DNA of 64,000 nucleotides, taken from positions 1,723,666 to 1,787,665 of the forward strand of contig JAIZWK010000001.1 of NCBI GenBank assembly GCA_021498095.1, given 5' to 3'. A model generated the notes under the pieces. The model saw nothing but the letters and a program-made list of their open reading frames with translations, was not told the DNA's origin and did not search any database. The position numbers and the translations under genes are program-made. Position 1 is the stretch's first letter; every line of letters begins with the position of its first letter. Below, piece after piece: positions 25,195-33,563 of this stretch. Source of the stretch: Candidatus Harpocratesius repetitus. Lineage in GTDB: Archaea; Asgardarchaeota; Lokiarchaeia; Sigyniarchaeales; Promethearchaeaceae.

Positions 25195-27177
25195 ATGTCG
25201 ACTCCAGATACACGCCCAGTTTTTATCTTTGATGCCAATTTTTTCATCGGATTGAAGGAAATAAAAGCAGAAAGTCCTTATACTAACTTAGCTCTTGCAA
25301 AAAAGAAACTTAACCTTCGTTTTTTTGTTTCTGCACAAGTATTCAATGAGTGTCCATTTATTGTTGGAACAAATTTTAGAGATTTTAGTAAAGGTATAGA
25401 AATCGTAATGGTAAAGGATAAGGAATTGAATCAAGTAAAAGACGAACTCTTAAGGCGGGGGGTCAAATTGATGGCTCAAGATCCCGATTTGTCCCTTGTT
25501 GCTTTGGGAATTAAATTGAAAACTCCAGATAATGAAGTATATATTGTTAGTGATGATTTTAAACTTAGTCAAAATATTGAAAATTTAAATAAGGATATGA
25601 AATGTTTAACTCTTCCTTCATTCTTGCAAATGATGGGACAGAATTTAAAGGGAATATATCAAAAATACTGGAAATTGGTTCGTAAAAAGATACTTAAACT
25701 AAACTTGGATTATATGATAAGCCGTTCAGATATCTATGCCCCTCAAGCGAAAATTGCATGGTTCATTGAAAATTCCATTGATATTGCAGGAATGGGGGTG
25801 AATCTTCGAGAATCAATGGATGAAAGCGAGAAAGAAAATGAAAAACTCGATTCTGAACGAAAACTGATAAAAATATGTTTCAATTTTATCCAAAATCGCA
25901 AACTTTCTAAAGAAGAATTCAAATTGATCAAACCTTTTGAAAAGTCGTTATTAAAAATTCGAAAAGAGCGAAAAAATCTTCAATTGGCTCAAGATTCTCT
26001 AATGAAGAATGATTTCAAAACAACTTTAAAAATTCTCAGACGCACTAATGAAATCTTAAATAGAAATTTCCAATTAATGGGCACAAAATTACAAGAAAAA
26101 GATTATCAACTGTTAGAACAGATCTTTGCATCTGAAATCTCAAAAGTTGTATTTTTACGATGTTTTGTCTTGATTGCATCCAACAAGTTCATTTCTGCAT
26201 TAGATGCGCTTGATCAAACTGCTCTATTTGCCACAGTTGCTCGGTTACCAGAAACAGTTTTGGCTATAAACTATTTAAAGGCTCTTCTATATATTTTAAA
26301 TTCTTATTACAATAAAGCAATAGATCAATTTAGATTTAATTTTAGATTGGCTTCACATCTTCAAGTTCGTCCAAATATTGCAGAGATATTAAGGCTAAAA
26401 GCCGTTATTGGAAACTGTATTACGAATTATTTGATTGATCAGCAACATGAAGCATTTGAATTGGTTTCTGATACGAAAAAAACTCTAACCAAAAAATCCA
26501 TTCCAAATTTGATGCAAGCCTTACTTGATTCGGGTGAATATTTCTTAGCTATGGGTTTCCCAGAAATTGCATCTAATTTGTATTCAGAAGCTTTAGAATG
26601 TGCTATAGATTCAGGAAAGAAGTGGAAATATTCTTTTATTTTAGGAAAAATGAAAGAAGCTTATATGGCATCTGCTCTTATTGGAACAGAAACCCGTCCC
26701 AGTGCGGATATTTCTGTATTAATTGATAAATTCCATGATCTTCAAGATGTCGATACCTACAATGAATTAATGGTTAAATTGGCCCAATTCACTAATAAAT
26801 TTTACGAACCATTTCCATTTTATACCAAAGATAAGCGGAAAAAAACAGCATTTTCTCAACTTCCACATGAATTAAAAAATGAATGGCAATGTGTTAAGAT
26901 CGAAGAAAGTCAAAAAAATGATGAAACAATTCTTATTGGATTTAATGAGTCTGTTGGGTTAGTTGCATTTTCTGTATTGCTTGATCGAACCTTAGAAGGA
27001 GTTCCTGAAAATTATATTATCCAATTAAAACCGACAGCAAAAGTTGTCATTGAAAAACCCAGCGAATCTGATCTCACCTCTTTTTTAATTAGAGCTACTA
27101 TTAAAATCTATAAAGAAGAGCGTGATTTGAGCATAATTCGAAAAATTCCAATTTTCTTCAAACAATTGCATAATTAG
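25195..27177 (+). CDS. PIN-domain protein with long helical-repeat C-terminus
   Basis: A 660-residue protein. Residues about 8-150 look like a PIN ribonuclease domain with acidic residues in the expected places: Asp13 in FIFDANFF, Glu in FNECPF, Asp in DPDLSLVALG and the pair in IVSDDF. The remaining ~450 residues are alpha-helical with TPR-like stretches (RCFVLIASNKFISALDALDQ; ALLDSGEYFLAMGFPEIASNLYSEALE). PIN domains are usually 130-150-residue toxins or Nob1-type processing nucleases, so this fusion is unusual. A TATA box just upstream suggests a leaderless transcript. RNA cleavage with a protein-binding scaffold is inferred. Confidence 0.7.
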   Translation: MSTPDTRPVFIFDANFFIGLKEIKAESPYTNLALAKKKLNLRFFVSAQVFNECPFIVGTNFRDFSKGIEIVMVKDKELNQVKDELLRRGVKLMAQDPDLSLVALGIKLKTPDNEVYIVSDDFKLSQNIENLNKDMKCLTLPSFLQMMGQNLKGIYQKYWKLVRKKILKLNLDYMISRSDIYAPQAKIAWFIENSIDIAGMGVNLRESMDESEKENEKLDSERKLIKICFNFIQNRKLSKEEFKLIKPFEKSLLKIRKERKNLQLAQDSLMKNDFKTTLKILRRTNEILNRNFQLMGTKLQEKDYQLLEQIFASEISKVVFLRCFVLIASNKFISALDALDQTALFATVARLPETVLAINYLKALLYILNSYYNKAIDQFRFNFRLASHLQVRPNIAEILRLKAVIGNCITNYLIDQQHEAFELVSDTKKTLTKKSIPNLMQALLDSGEYFLAMGFPEIASNLYSEALECAIDSGKKWKYSFILGKMKEAYMASALIGTETRPSADISVLIDKFHDLQDVDTYNELMVKLAQFTNKFYEPFPFYTKDKRKKTAFSQLPHELKNEWQCVKIEESQKNDETILIGFNESVGLVAFSVLLDRTLEGVPENYIIQLKPTAKVVIEKPSESDLTSFLIRATIKIYKEERDLSIIRKIPIFFKQLHN

Positions 27178-27265
27178 TTAATGATTTAGAATTAACTTTT
27201 TTTCAGTGCTTTTTTATAGATGATTTCAGTTATTATTATTTAGGAATAGAATTGAGTTGATTTTA

Positions 27266-27670
27266 ATGGGAAAAACGCGCTTCGTACATACAGAAGATTT
27301 GAAATATATTTTAAGTAGCCTTGTACTTCAAGGAGATGTTTTTTCATTAGAACATGAAGTTCTTTTCTGGAAAAGCTTATATGATTCTATTGAAGCAGTT
27401 GAAGTATTAATCGAAACTCGTATTAAGCGATGGAAAGGATCTGACTTGGAAAAACCATTAAAATCTTTAAAAAAACAAACTACTAAATTCATTAAAAAAG
27501 TAAAAAAACTTGGAACAGAACATGGATCTTGGTGTGGTGCATCAGATGAATGCGCTCATCTTTTAAATCGTTATCGGATGCAGTGCATTCCAAACCTTTT
27601 GGAATTGGCAGGTTTTCTTGCTGAAGATGATCTCACACGACAACAAGTCGAAGGATATTTGCTATTTTAA
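27266..27670 (+). CDS. Small hypothetical helical protein
   Basis: A 134-residue, mostly alpha-helical protein of unknown function. It is lysine-rich in the middle (KSLKKQTTKFIKKVKKL) and has a short SWCGASDEC segment with two cysteines. The track begins at a TTG (27257); the ATG at 27266 gives MGKTRFVHTEDL and is the more natural start. It follows the PIN-helical gene by about 90 bases on the same strand and may be co-transcribed. It converges with the eS26 gene. Confidence 0.55.
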   Translation: MGKTRFVHTEDLKYILSSLVLQGDVFSLEHEVLFWKSLYDSIEAVEVLIETRIKRWKGSDLEKPLKSLKKQTTKFIKKVKKLGTEHGSWCGASDECAHLLNRYRMQCIPNLLELAGFLAEDDLTRQQVEGYLLF

Positions 27671-27771
27671 AGATCAAGAAAGATAATATATAATATATCA
27701 TTAAATCTAATCTTAATTTAAAATGAAACAAAAAAAATGCATTGTTAGTGTTTTTCAGCAGAAATATCTTT

Positions 27772-28059
27772 TTATCGAATTTTTTCATGCTTCCTTCTAT
27801 CATCCCCTGCTCGAATATGAACCTTGTGTGTATGAATTGCACATGAAACACAATACCAGTTCGTAACTTGGCGTCTGGGAACGATAGCGCCTGCATCTCG
27901 TAATTCTTTTCCGATAGTTGCATCAACTAAGGATACATATTTCGTAACCCGCTTAGCTTTCCCACGAGGTACAAAACGACCACATTTGGCACATTGAACG
28001 GGTTGATCACGACCGGATTGTGAACCTGTTCGTCCACCCGATCGTCGTTTTTTAGTCAT
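27772..28059 (-). CDS. rps26e: Small ribosomal subunit protein eS26
   Basis: A 95-residue protein matching eukaryotic/archaeal eS26, which sits at the mRNA exit channel of the small subunit. The zinc-binding cysteines are CAKC (VQCAKCGRFVPRGKAKR) and CVSC (WYCVSCAIHTHKVHIR). The central VDATIGKELRDAGAIV block is characteristic. This protein occurs in TACK and Asgard archaea and eukaryotes but not in most euryarchaea, which supports an Asgard-type host. GGTGAG lies 6 bases before the ATG, a strong ribosome-binding site. Confidence 0.95.
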   Translation of the reverse strand: MTKKRRSGGRTGSQSGRDQPVQCAKCGRFVPRGKAKRVTKYVSLVDATIGKELRDAGAIVPRRQVTNWYCVSCAIHTHKVHIRAGDDRRKHEKIR

Positions 28060-28257
28060 TAATAACTCACCATGTTAATCAGTTTATTTTCAATTAATAA
28101 AAAGGCTTATGAAAGGAAATTTAGCATTAAAAAAAAAATTTTGGATAAAAATCACAATTAAATCATATAATATTCAAAAATTAGCAATAAATTCATTACC
28201 CACAATTAATTTTGAAATGAAAGAAAAAACTTATCAACATTGAATTGGATAAGCAAA

Positions 28258-28950
28258 TCATTTATTAAGAGTTTTATACGAATAAACAATCCGTTGAATT
28301 AGTGTCCATGTGCATAGTGCACTAAAGATTAAAAATAGAGCAGGAAACACCCAACGTATCTTGTGTTCACCCAAAATTTTTTCTTCTAGCGCAAACACTG
28401 CCCATTCGATAATATAAATAAATATTAAAATGAAAAATCTTTCAGCTCGTTCCATAAAACCTATTCCTTTCATGGAAATACCTTCAATTTCAGCTCTCGA
28501 ACGGGTATATGAAATCATTAGCATTACTGTTAAAGTAAAAATACCAATTAAATAGTTAATTGTCGAATTCCAAGGCCAGATTATACCTCCAAACATTAAC
28601 CCCATCATTGAAACTGCATCTGCAATCCTATCTAGTGTACTGTCTAAAAAAGCGCCGTACTTTGAAACCTTTCCAGATTTTCGTGCTACGGAACCATCCA
28701 ATACGTCAATGTATCCTGATAAAAAGAATAGCCAAGGAGGAACACACGCCCACCACCACCAAATATTGGGAGTGATATAAGAATAATTATATAAAAATAC
28801 AGAAGGAAAAGCAAATGCCACGCCTGCCAGAACTGAAAGAGCAAATCCGAATAAACTCAACTGGTTGGGGGTTATGTGATGCTTAATACACCATCGACTG
28901 GGGCCATCAACAAATTTTGGAAGTAGATAGCGATAATTATTTAAAACCAT
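28258..28950 (-). CDS. CDP-alcohol phosphatidyltransferase
   Basis: A 230-residue membrane enzyme that transfers a phospho-diether or phosphatidyl group from CDP-lipid to an alcohol. The active-site signature D-G-x2-A-R-x8-G-x3-D-x3-D is complete in DVLDGSVARKSG and YGAFLDSTLDRIAD. About five or six hydrophobic helices follow. Candidates are archaetidylinositol-phosphate, archaetidylserine or archaetidylglycerol synthase; the alcohol cannot be told by eye. It pairs functionally with the decarboxylase at 16.1 kb. Start is ATG 28950. Confidence 0.9.
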   Translation of the reverse strand: MVLNNYRYLLPKFVDGPSRWCIKHHITPNQLSLFGFALSVLAGVAFAFPSVFLYNYSYITPNIWWWWACVPPWLFFLSGYIDVLDGSVARKSGKVSKYGAFLDSTLDRIADAVSMMGLMFGGIIWPWNSTINYLIGIFTLTVMLMISYTRSRAEIEGISMKGIGFMERAERFFILIFIYIIEWAVFALEEKILGEHKIRWVFPALFLIFSALCTWTLIQRIVYSYKTLNK

Positions 28951-29089
28951 AATTTCGACCCTTTTTTATTTACAATCTAATTAAGAATACAAAATTAATA
29001 AGGTATCTTAAAGTAATTACAGAATTAATGGCAGAAAATAAGCTTTAGAAATAGAAAGAATCGAATAGATTAATAGTATAAAGAGTATT

Positions 29090-29420
29090 AAGGCATGATC
29101 TGTATCCGTTTTATAACCTTTGCGATCATTGTTAGGAAAAACCTAGTGCTCTCGCAACCTCTTCTCTAAAAACGGAAAATATGATTCATGCGGGCCAATA
29201 TTTCTTGTTGCGGAGTAGGGTTGCTGACGATCTCATCATTGCAAGCTCACGGCTGCCTCAGAGATGAGCCTAATTTCCGACTTAAAGAAATATTAACTCG
29301 GGGTTGTTGTCAGGATGCTTATGCTCGAAAATTTCATTCGGAGACTTGATACAGTCAATTAACCGTCTATCTCGTCCTCGGTATCACATGACAAAAAAAC
29401 GACCCGTCATTGTTCCCTAA
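29090..29420 (-). pseudogene. Probable tnpB 3' remnant with possible omega-RNA region
   Basis: Read on the minus strand, fragments in different frames resemble the end of a TnpB protein: GRDRRLIDCIKSPNEI where the conserved DRDxNAAxNI helix would be, then ACNDEI and TPQQEILARMNHIFRF. Several stops and frame changes interrupt it. Local GC is raised and there are potential stems (CGCAAC with GTTGCG; TGATAC with GTATCA; CTCATC with GATGAG), as expected of the structured guide-RNA scaffold at the end of tnpB. A TATA-like GAATATATAAT (about 29442-29452) lies upstream. An unrelated structured RNA gene is the main alternative. Confidence 0.4.
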
Positions 29421-29646
29421 ATTTATTAAAAGAATAAAATTATATATTCCTTCTTATGATAATTTTTTACTGATCAAAGTTGATCAACCACTATCATTGG
29501 TGGTTATTACAATAATAGATTGAGAGTTTATAAAGTTTTGGAAAAAAATTGAAGAGATCTCGCCTAAAATATGCCTAAAATCCACTGATTTGGCAATTTC
29601 AAAGAATTGGATTGTAAAAAAAAATTAAAATCTCGGAAATATTATG

Positions 29647-29781
29647 CTATCCATCAAATCCTTCTTCATTTTCTTCGCTCTGCTGCTTAGTAATCGGAGT
29701 ATCTTCAATTTTTTTGGAATTCTCAGTATTTGTTTCACCAGAAACTGGTAGTTCTTCTTTTTTGGTTTGTGCATCAGCCAT
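29647..29781 (-). CDS. Possible small acidic protein
   Basis: A 44-codon frame, too short for the ORF track, runs from ATG 29781 to TAG 29647. The product is hydrophilic and acidic (MADAQTKKEELPVSGETN to SEENEEGFDG) and probably disordered. TTAAATATA lies about 30 bases before the ATG, well placed for a leaderless archaeal promoter. Its start codon overlaps the 3' end of the tnpA pseudogene, so it may be a chance frame in mobile-element debris. No homologue is recognised. Confidence 0.35.
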   Translation of the reverse strand: MADAQTKKEELPVSGETNTENSKKIEDTPITKQQSEENEEGFDG

Positions 29782-30360
29782 AATGATCAACCGTTTGATA
29801 GATTATGGTATATTTAAGGGTTATACGGTTTTGATTTGATAGATTATTGATTATCGATACATCAAAAATTCTGCAAACATATTCTAAAAACGGAAATCCG
29901 AATCTTGTGAGCCGATCCTTATTGGCGATCAGCACCTGTGCCACCTTTCTCTGCACAATTTGCTACATCAGCCGCCACAACCCTCTGCGCATCGGATTCA
30001 AGCCTGAACCGTATTCTTTAATAATTTTTGCAGGTGATTCCTCAGTAAAATGCTCTTTGTGATATTTTTTCAAGCGTTCAACTTGTCTGTCAAGATTTCC
30101 ATCCTTTTCTGTTTGGCAGATGAGACTCTGGCATAAACATAGGTCGATTTTACCGTTTCCTCCGCTTGTTGGCATGGAAGATTAACCGATTCGGGCAGAA
30201 AATCCGCCAACTGTTCCTATAAGTATCGGCGGTGATTTCCAAATGTCCTTTTAGGAACGAGGTATCCTTTTTTATCCCATCTGCGTAGAGTTGCGGGAGT
30301 AACTCCAAGAAGGCATGAAGTTTCGGAGATAGTTAGTATAGAATTAAATTTGGGGAAGAT
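29774..30360 (-). pseudogene. IS607-family serine resolvase/transposase TnpA, decayed
   Basis: The N-terminal MerR-like DNA-binding part is intact (LTISETSCLLGVTPATLRRWDKKGYLVPKR, GNHRRYL) but ends in a TAG. The resolvase domain follows: TYVYARVSSAKQK with its expected catalytic Ser. A frameshift then moves the reading to DGNLDRQVERLKKYH, IIKEYGSGLNPMRRGLWRLM and another TAG. It resumes with VAQVLIANKDRLTRFGFPFLEYVCRIF. The start codon is also missing: a TAG lies just upstream and no ATG is in frame. At least two stops and one frameshift make it non-functional. Confidence 0.85.
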
Positions 30361-30523
30361 CTATATAAATTAAGCGATCAATGATCAAGTTTGATCAAAA
30401 ATTTTTTTGCTGTTGATAAGTTTCATTATAGTTAATATGTTGATCTAAATGATATCGTGATATTATTTGGATATCTCCTAAATATTAACCGAATCTAAAT
30501 CAATCAATATTTTTTGGTTTTAT

Positions 30524-30928
30524 ATGGCATTCCCTGAAAGTGCAGTGGAAAAATATAATACAAATTCTGATGTAAAAATTAATGAATTAGAAAATGCGAA
30601 TCAGGGTCTTCTAACACGCCAAATGCTTCAGAAATTTACTTACTCAATTAAGAAGTGTTTTCCCACATGTGTGGCGACGGTTTTGACCGATCCTCATGGA
30701 TTTCCTGTTTATTCTGAAATTGAAGCCGATTTGGATGAAAATTTACTCGCACTTAGTGCCATTGAAGAACGGCGCAAATTTCTTGATTTGCATGAGTATC
30801 ACAAGATTATTAAACCAGTCGGAAAAGAAATTCGAATGATAATTCTTCTCAAAAAAGCAAGGCAAAACTACGTGCATTACGGCAATTTTGAGCGAACTTT
30901 CAAATATCATGCTAAACAGATGGGTTAG
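30524..30928 (+). CDS. Roadblock-like protein (divergent)
   Basis: A 134-residue protein. The middle part, CVATVLTDPHGFPVYSEIEADLDENLLALSAI, resembles the first strands and helix of a Roadblock/LC7 domain (compare AAAIVSVEGLPIAS in the gene at 9.1 kb). Later, EIRMIILLKKARQNYVHYG would supply the last strands. The N-terminal ~30 residues are polar. The match is only by pattern, so the call is moderate. It lies between the IS607 remnant and the convergent tfb gene. Confidence 0.5.
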   Translation: MAFPESAVEKYNTNSDVKINELENANQGLLTRQMLQKFTYSIKKCFPTCVATVLTDPHGFPVYSEIEADLDENLLALSAIEERRKFLDLHEYHKIIKPVGKEIRMIILLKKARQNYVHYGNFERTFKYHAKQMG

Positions 30929-31019
30929 CCGCATTAAAAAAGAGATTTTGATAATGTTTTCAAAAATTGATTGATTATTTTTAGAAATTCAATAAATGAT
31001 ATTATTGTTATTTTTTTTA

Positions 31020-31973
31020 TTATTTATTACATCGTTTGGTTGGAAGTACAATATTTAGTTTGGTCACCAATTCTTTAAAGCGGTTCCTGACTGTAACTTC
31101 AGTTACTTGGGAAATACGCGCAATATCTCTCTGAGTTCGACGTTCTCTATAATATATCGATGCAACATATATAGCTGCGGCTGCCACACCTGTAGGACCT
31201 CTTCCTGATGTTAATCCTCTTTTCTCAGCAAGTGCTATTATTTGGTTGGCTTTTTTCGCTACTCTAGCGCTTAATTTCAATTCTGAAACAAACCGATTAA
31301 CATAATCAGTAGCTTTAGTTGGATTGGAAGATAAATTAAGTTTTGAAGCTACAAATCGATAACTTCTTCCAATTTCTTTTTTATCTACTCTTGCGTTTTC
31401 TGAAATTTCCTGCAATGTTCGAGGAATTTTGCACATTCGACATGCTGCATAAAGAGATGCTGCTGCAACTCCCTCAATTGACCTTCCTCTTATTAAATGG
31501 TTACTAACAGCAGAACGGTATATTTTAGCTGCTGATTCACGTAAATTTTTCGGTAATCCTAAAACTGAGCTCATACGATCTAATTCAGAAAGTGCAAACG
31601 TAAGATTTCTTTCGGTTGCATCAGAAACTCGAATACGGGACTGCCAGCGACGCAATCGATAGATTTGACTTCGCAATCGAGAAGGAATTTCACGACCCGC
31701 ATAATCACGATTTTTCCAATCAATGATGGTGCTTAAACCTTGATCGTGAATAGTTAAAGTCATTGGTGCACCAACCCTGGTACGTTTCTCTCTTTGATCT
31801 GAATCGAAAGCACGCCATTCTGCGCCTGGATCGATTAATTTAGTACTCAAAACTAAGCCACAATGAGGACAGATTACTTCTCCTCGTTGAGTATCCATAA
31901 TTGTATCATAACTATGGCATATTGGACAATAATCGTTTGTATCCATATCATCAAATTCTGTGCTTTTTTCCAT
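31020..31973 (-). CDS. tfb: Transcription initiation factor TFB
   Basis: TFB bridges TBP-bound promoter DNA and RNA polymerase. This canonical copy (317 residues) has the N-terminal zinc ribbon CPICHSYD ... CPHCGLVL, the B-reader [23 protein letters not shown], and two cyclin repeats. The second ends in the BRE-recognition helix-turn-helix [23 protein letters not shown]. The track start is a TTG (31976); the ATG at 31973 with GAGGT 10 bases upstream is preferred. The gar1 gene lies just upstream on the same strand, a common archaeal arrangement. Confidence 0.97.
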   Translation of the reverse strand: MEKSTEFDDMDTNDYCPICHSYDTIMDTQRGEVICPHCGLVLSTKLIDPGAEWRAFDSDQREKRTRVGAPMTLTIHDQGLSTIIDWKNRDYAGREIPSRLRSQIYRLRRWQSRIRVSDATERNLTFALSELDRMSSVLGLPKNLRESAAKIYRSAVSNHLIRGRSIEGVAAASLYAACRMCKIPRTLQEISENARVDKKEIGRSYRFVASKLNLSSNPTKATDYVNRFVSELKLSARVAKKANQIIALAEKRGLTSGRGPTGVAAAAIYVASIYYRERRTQRDIARISQVTEVTVRNRFKELVTKLNIVLPTKRCNK

Positions 31974-32009
31974 CAAGTAAATACCTCTTGTTTAAAGATT
32001 AGATTAAGT

Positions 32010-32450
32010 TTAAGATTTTTGGAGATCTGATTTGTAAGATTTTGAATTAAAACTTTTAGGTTTGGGATTTTTATTTTTGAACGCTTTAGGATTTCCTTTT
32101 GGATTTGCAGTTAACCTTAATTTCGGATTTTTTGGATTTGATTTAGAATGAAACTTTGCTTTTTTAATTTTAGTTCTCCGTGACTTTTGAGCAGAAGAGA
32201 GTGTGAATAAAGCAGATCCTTTTTTAATATTGTATTTTTTAAAAATTTCTGCATCTGAATGAAATGGTTTGACCGAAACAAATGGTTTATTCACAGGACC
32301 AAAAATATCTGTGATGATACCTATTTTTTGCTTTTCTGAAGAATATACTTTTTCTCCAATATCAGGTAGCTTTTTATCAAAAGCTCCTTCAATACTTCGC
32401 AAAATGATATGATTTGAATGAGCAATGCCGATAATTTTCCCAATGTTCAC
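32010..32450 (-). CDS. gar1: H/ACA ribonucleoprotein Gar1
   Basis: Gar1 is a small beta-barrel protein of the H/ACA pseudouridylation complex with Cbf5, Nop10 and L7Ae. Residues 1-85 match it: GKIIGIAHSNHIILRS, GEKVYSSEKQKIGIITDIFGPVNKPFVSVKP. The C-terminal ~55 residues are a basic, Asn/Pro/Lys-rich tail (SNPKNPKLRLTANPKGNPKA), longer than in most archaeal Gar1 and reminiscent of the basic tails of eukaryotic Gar1. The start is GTG 32450. It is probably co-transcribed with tfb. Confidence 0.9.
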   Translation of the reverse strand: MNIGKIIGIAHSNHIILRSIEGAFDKKLPDIGEKVYSSEKQKIGIITDIFGPVNKPFVSVKPFHSDAEIFKKYNIKKGSALFTLSSAQKSRRTKIKKAKFHSKSNPKNPKLRLTANPKGNPKAFKNKNPKPKSFNSKSYKSDLQKS

Positions 32451-32784
32451 AGTTCAAGAGCTCCCAAGGTACGATTATAAATTGATTAGGAAATATGAAA
32501 AAAAATCCCAAATGGTTGAGAATGGTTCAAATATATTATAATAAAAAAGGGAATAACCATTTAAATCTTCGGATGAGACCCCATTTACTTAAAAAAATCT
32601 TGAAGTAAATCCAAATTTACCCGAACGAAAAAATAGAAGAAATAATATTTCCACTGTTCTTGTTTCTAAGCTTTTATTCGCTTTAGCGGATTTACTAAGA
32701 ATTTAATTTTAAATGAAATTTAGGAAAATATTTTTACCCAAATGGTAATCCAATAAAAAAAATTACAACTTAAAAGTTTTATTA
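32451..32784. other. Intergenic region with a hairpin
   Basis: No convincing gene is seen in these 334 bases. A perfect 8-base-pair inverted repeat, ATTTACTT (32583-32590) and AAGTAAAT (32603-32610), could form a hairpin with a 12-base loop. The remainder is AT-rich, with T-rich tracts on the minus strand after the start-proximal region of gar1 and the end of the EngB-like gene. Confidence 0.4.
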
Positions 32785-33531
32785 TTATTTTTTTCTCACT
32801 AATTCTTTTTGGTTAATGGGTGGGAGATCCATTAATTTATTACGAGAATCATATTTACTAAGATCAATTTTAGACGCATGTGAATTAATAATTTGCTTTA
32901 AAGCTTTAATTCCCTTATTCGTTTTAGTGGAAGTTTCAATAATCCCTATTAAGCCTTGAGATGATGAAGTATCATTATTTACATTTATATCAAATTCATT
33001 TAACGCAGTGTTAAGTTTTTCTTTCACAATGGCAAGCTTGTATGAATTCAGTTTGTCAACTTTGTTAAGAACAAGTAAACATGGAATATTAAGATTTATC
33101 ATAAACTGAACAAGTTCAATAGATAATGGAATTGTTTCTTGATTTTGAAAAAACCACTTCTCTAGTTCTGATTCTAAACGATCTAAACTTATTACAATCA
33201 ACATTAGGAAGATATTCTTCTGATCTAATTGGATATAACGCAGAATTTGATCTTGAACCCGTCCTTCTGAACTTCGATCTAATCTTACCATCCTACCAAA
33301 GCCAGGTAAATCAATTACGTGATAGTTTAAAGCAGGATCGTTAATTATAGTTAATCTTATGGTAGAACCTGCTGTTTTACCTACTTTACTCTTATACCAT
33401 TTTGGATGGCTTAATAAGAGGCGCGTAAGACTGCTTTTACCAACATTTGAATTACCGATTAAGCAAAGTCTGGGGAAATTTCCACGTGGGTAAGAAAATT
33501 TAATTCTATTTTTGGATGATTTTTTTCCCAT
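32785..33531 (-). CDS. EngB/YsxC-like GTPase
   Basis: A 248-residue TRAFAC-class GTPase related to EngB, which aids ribosome assembly in bacteria. The G motifs are G1 GNSNVGKSS, G3 DLPGFG, G4 NKVD and a G5-like ETSTKTNKG. The GKTAGSTIRLT segment after G1 is typical of EngB switch I. It is longer than the bacterial enzyme (~200 residues), with extra sequence in the middle and a basic C-terminal tail. It follows the acidic-protein gene on the same strand with a 32-base gap. Confidence 0.87.
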   Translation of the reverse strand: MGKKSSKNRIKFSYPRGNFPRLCLIGNSNVGKSSLTRLLLSHPKWYKSKVGKTAGSTIRLTIINDPALNYHVIDLPGFGRMVRLDRSSEGRVQDQILRYIQLDQKNIFLMLIVISLDRLESELEKWFFQNQETIPLSIELVQFMINLNIPCLLVLNKVDKLNSYKLAIVKEKLNTALNEFDINVNNDTSSSQGLIGIIETSTKTNKGIKALKQIINSHASKIDLSKYDSRNKLMDLPPINQKELVRKK

Positions 33532-33563
33532 CTATTGTCACTTTCTTTGATTAAAATAGAATT

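Larger units (their letters stand above)
29090..30405 (-). mobile_element. Remnant of an IS607-type insertion sequence
   Basis: This ~1.3-kb stretch is more GC-rich than its surroundings. It holds, in minus-strand order, a broken IS607 serine-transposase gene (tnpA) and, after a ~350-base gap, a segment resembling the 3' end of a tnpB gene. That is the normal tnpA-tnpB order of IS607 elements with most of tnpB deleted. TGATCA-containing repeats lie upstream of tnpA (30376-30400), after it (29784-29790) and in the gap (29471-29487). The exact ends are not defined because IS607 elements lack terminal inverted repeats. Confidence 0.65.

Noticed and set aside
27633-27926. 97-codon minus-strand frame
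   Set aside because: It overlaps eS26 in another frame and the end of the upstream convergent gene, and has no domain pattern.
29090-29420. RNase P RNA or SRP RNA
   Set aside because: I looked on both strands for the conserved GGAAAGTC block of RNase P and the GGAAGG/AGCAG helix-8 block of SRP RNA and found neither. An ACAGA...GCCTTA match on the minus strand is too weak to support a call.
29847-30062. 71-codon plus-strand frame in the IS607 remnant
   Set aside because: It is antisense to the clearly recognisable tnpA pseudogene.
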